NCBI RefSeq assembly: GCF_002902725.1
Contig: NZ_PPRT01000001.1
Coordinates: forward strand, 1-64,000
Source of the DNA: Staphylococcus caprae
GTDB lineage: Bacteria; Bacillota; Bacilli; Staphylococcales; Staphylococcaceae
DNA: 64,000 nt
Direction: 5' to 3'
Shown piece by piece: positions 63,167-64,000 of this stretch. A program made the position numbers and the translations under genes. The number at the start of each line of letters is the position of its first letter. Position 1 is the stretch's first letter. Under the pieces are notes generated by a model. The model did no database searches and was not told where the DNA came from. It saw only the letters and a list, made by a program, of their open reading frames with translations.

Positions 63167-63183
63167 AACAATGTGTTCAATAA
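63167..63183. promoter_or_regulatory. TetR operator candidate 1
   Basis: AACAATGTGTTCAATAA, the inverted and nearly exact (16/17) copy of operator 2. Lies 38 bases before the TetR gene start. Confidence 0.6.
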
Positions 63184-63208
63184 CAGACGTATCTCTATAA
63201 ATTGATGA

Positions 63209-63236
63209 TTGTTAAATTGTTCTTACCTATTATAAT
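63209..63236 (+). promoter_or_regulatory. Promoter of the YhgE-family gene
   Basis: TTGTTA at 63209-63214, 16-base spacer, TATAAT at 63231-63236. Confidence 0.6.
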
Positions 63237-63250
63237 AGACAACGTGAAAA

Positions 63251-63267
63251 TTATTCAACACATTGTT
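63251..63267. promoter_or_regulatory. TetR operator candidate 2
   Basis: TTATTCAACACATTGTT, just downstream of the YhgE-gene -10 box; inverted partner of operator 1 with a core AACA-CAT-TGTT palindrome. Confidence 0.6.
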
Positions 63268-63291
63268 CAATAAAAATAGGGAGGTCATTTC

Positions 63292-64000
63292 ATGAATATA
63301 TTTAAAAGTAAATTATTATGGTTCGCGCCTATTGCTGCGATAGTAATTTTAGTTATTTTTTCTTTAGCATTTTATCCGGCATTTAATCCTAAACCTAAAG
63401 ATTTACCAATTGCCATCGTGAATAATGACGAAGGTACAACAATTCAAAGTAATAAAGTAGATATCGGTAAAAAAATTGAAGATAAATTATTAGATAGTGA
63501 TTCAGATAAAATCAAATGGGTCAAAGTTGATAAAGAATCTGATTTGCAAAAAGGTTTCGATAATGAGAAATACTACGGAGCAGTTGTCTTTGAAAAAGAC
63601 TTTTCAAAAAATGCGATGAGTAAAACTCAAAAAGTTGTCATGGATAGTAAAAAATCAGAAATGAAAGAGAAAGTTGAATCTGGTGAAATTCCAGCACAAC
63701 AAGCTCAAAAAATGAAACAAAAAATGGGTAATCAAAGTGTTGATGTGAAACAAGCAAATCTTAAAACGATTGTTAGCCAAGGTTCTAACTTACAAGCATC
63801 AAATATTGTGACTAACGTTTTATCTGGCATCGGTGAAAACTTAAATAAACAAATTACAAAACAAAGTTTATCTACACTCCAAAAGCAAAATGTAGATGTA
63901 AGTCCTAAAGACATTCAAGGTATTACTAATCCAGTTAAAGTAGATAATCAAAAAGTCAATAAAGTTAAAGACCATCAAGGTAGCGGTAATGCACCATTCT
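63292..64000 (+). CDS. YhgE/Pip-family membrane protein (partial, runs off the window)
   Basis: First 236 codons of a larger gene cut by the window end. N-terminal helix (residues 9-30, WFAPIAAIVILVIFSLAFYPAF) followed by PKPKDLPIAIVNNDEGTTIQ, the YhgE/Pip N-terminal signature seen in ABC-2-like and ESX/type VII accessory membrane proteins. The extracellular part is Lys/Gln-rich. Full proteins are about 900-1000 residues with five or six more helices. Function uncertain: export accessory or phage-infection-type receptor. GGGAGG precedes the ATG; TetR-controlled by inference. Confidence 0.85.
   Translation, partial: MNIFKSKLLWFAPIAAIVILVIFSLAFYPAFNPKPKDLPIAIVNNDEGTTIQSNKVDIGKKIEDKLLDSDSDKIKWVKVDKESDLQKGFDNEKYYGAVVFEKDFSKNAMSKTQKVVMDSKKSEMKEKVESGEIPAQQAQKMKQKMGNQSVDVKQANLKTIVSQGSNLQASNIVTNVLSGIGENLNKQITKQSLSTLQKQNVDVSPKDIQGITNPVKVDNQKVNKVKDHQGSGNAPF

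Noticed and set aside
1..64000. tRNA, rRNA, CRISPR arrays, IS elements, prophage or integron parts
   Set aside because: No cloverleaf, repeat-spacer array, transposase or integrase was found on either strand.

Overview
The window reads as chromosomal DNA of a low-GC Gram-positive coccus, and the gene content points to a coagulase-negative Staphylococcus. The sirB-nirBD-sumT / narGHJI-nreABC / narT block, sarZ, the 701-residue AraC regulator Rsp, orphan nikA, a FemAB-family (FmhA-like) gene, dsbA and tcyABC all resemble Staphylococcus aureus proteins and lie in a similar order. Against S. aureus itself: no sbi or hlg genes are present, there is a lipoprotein YidC that looks like a second copy, the AdcA-like zinc protein is short, and several intergenic repeats look like those of coagulase-negative species. 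I cannot name the species from this sequence alone. No rRNA, tRNA, CRISPR, prophage, IS element or resistance island is visible; this is a core-genome region.

Layout. 0.3-4.5 kb: NorB-like MFS pump, ketopantoate reductase, DUF1440 protein, SDR-type epimerase. 4.5-13.2 kb: YidC paralogue, membrane-anchored serine hydrolase, KimA-type potassium importer, CPA1 Na+/H+ antiporter, CycA-type amino-acid permease. 13.4-22.4 kb: metallophosphoesterase, C39-like protease fold protein, GyrI-like protein, Bcr/CflA pump, single-pass coiled-coil protein, glycerate kinase, a DUF6056-like membrane protein with GtrA, and a Mn-type CDF exporter. 22.5-31.1 kb: gpmA, a 34-residue gene behind a Zur box, a DHA2 pump, the tcyABC cystine importer, an ASCH protein, a FemAB-family aminoacyltransferase, a DUF4467 lipoprotein and DsbA. 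31.3-37.4 kb: zinc-binding lipoprotein behind a second Zur box, SRPBCC protein, FNT channel, GNAT, NikA, methyltransferase. 37.6-52.6 kb: complete nitrate/nitrite respiration cluster. 52.6-64 kb: Hsp20, SarZ, nitroreductase, DUF3139, GltT, small proteins, Rsp with a gene-free 1-kb region matching the SSR42 RNA locus, DUF1722, CorA, and a TetR / YhgE pair cut by the window end.

How it works together. Nitrate enters through NarT, is reduced to nitrite by NarGHI (assembled by NarJ), and nitrite is reduced to ammonium by NirBD, whose siroheme is supplied by SumT and SirB; an FNT channel upstream could move nitrite. NreB (4Fe-4S oxygen sensor kinase), NreA (nitrate receptor) and NreC (LuxR-type regulator) control the set. 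Four sequences with the NreC-box layout (6-4-6 GGG/CCC palindromes) lie upstream of sirB (two), narG and narT. Metal homeostasis recurs: two 23-bp Zur-box palindromes, an AdcA-like protein, NikA, a CDF exporter and CorA. Redox and virulence-type regulators (SarZ, Rsp/SSR42) follow.

The observations I rate most worth checking are the Zur-box-controlled 34-residue gene at 23.5 kb, the repeated-motif RNA region upstream of rsp, the palindrome embracing the hsp20 -10 box, and the sarZ/nitroreductase divergent promoters whose -35 hexamers overlap.
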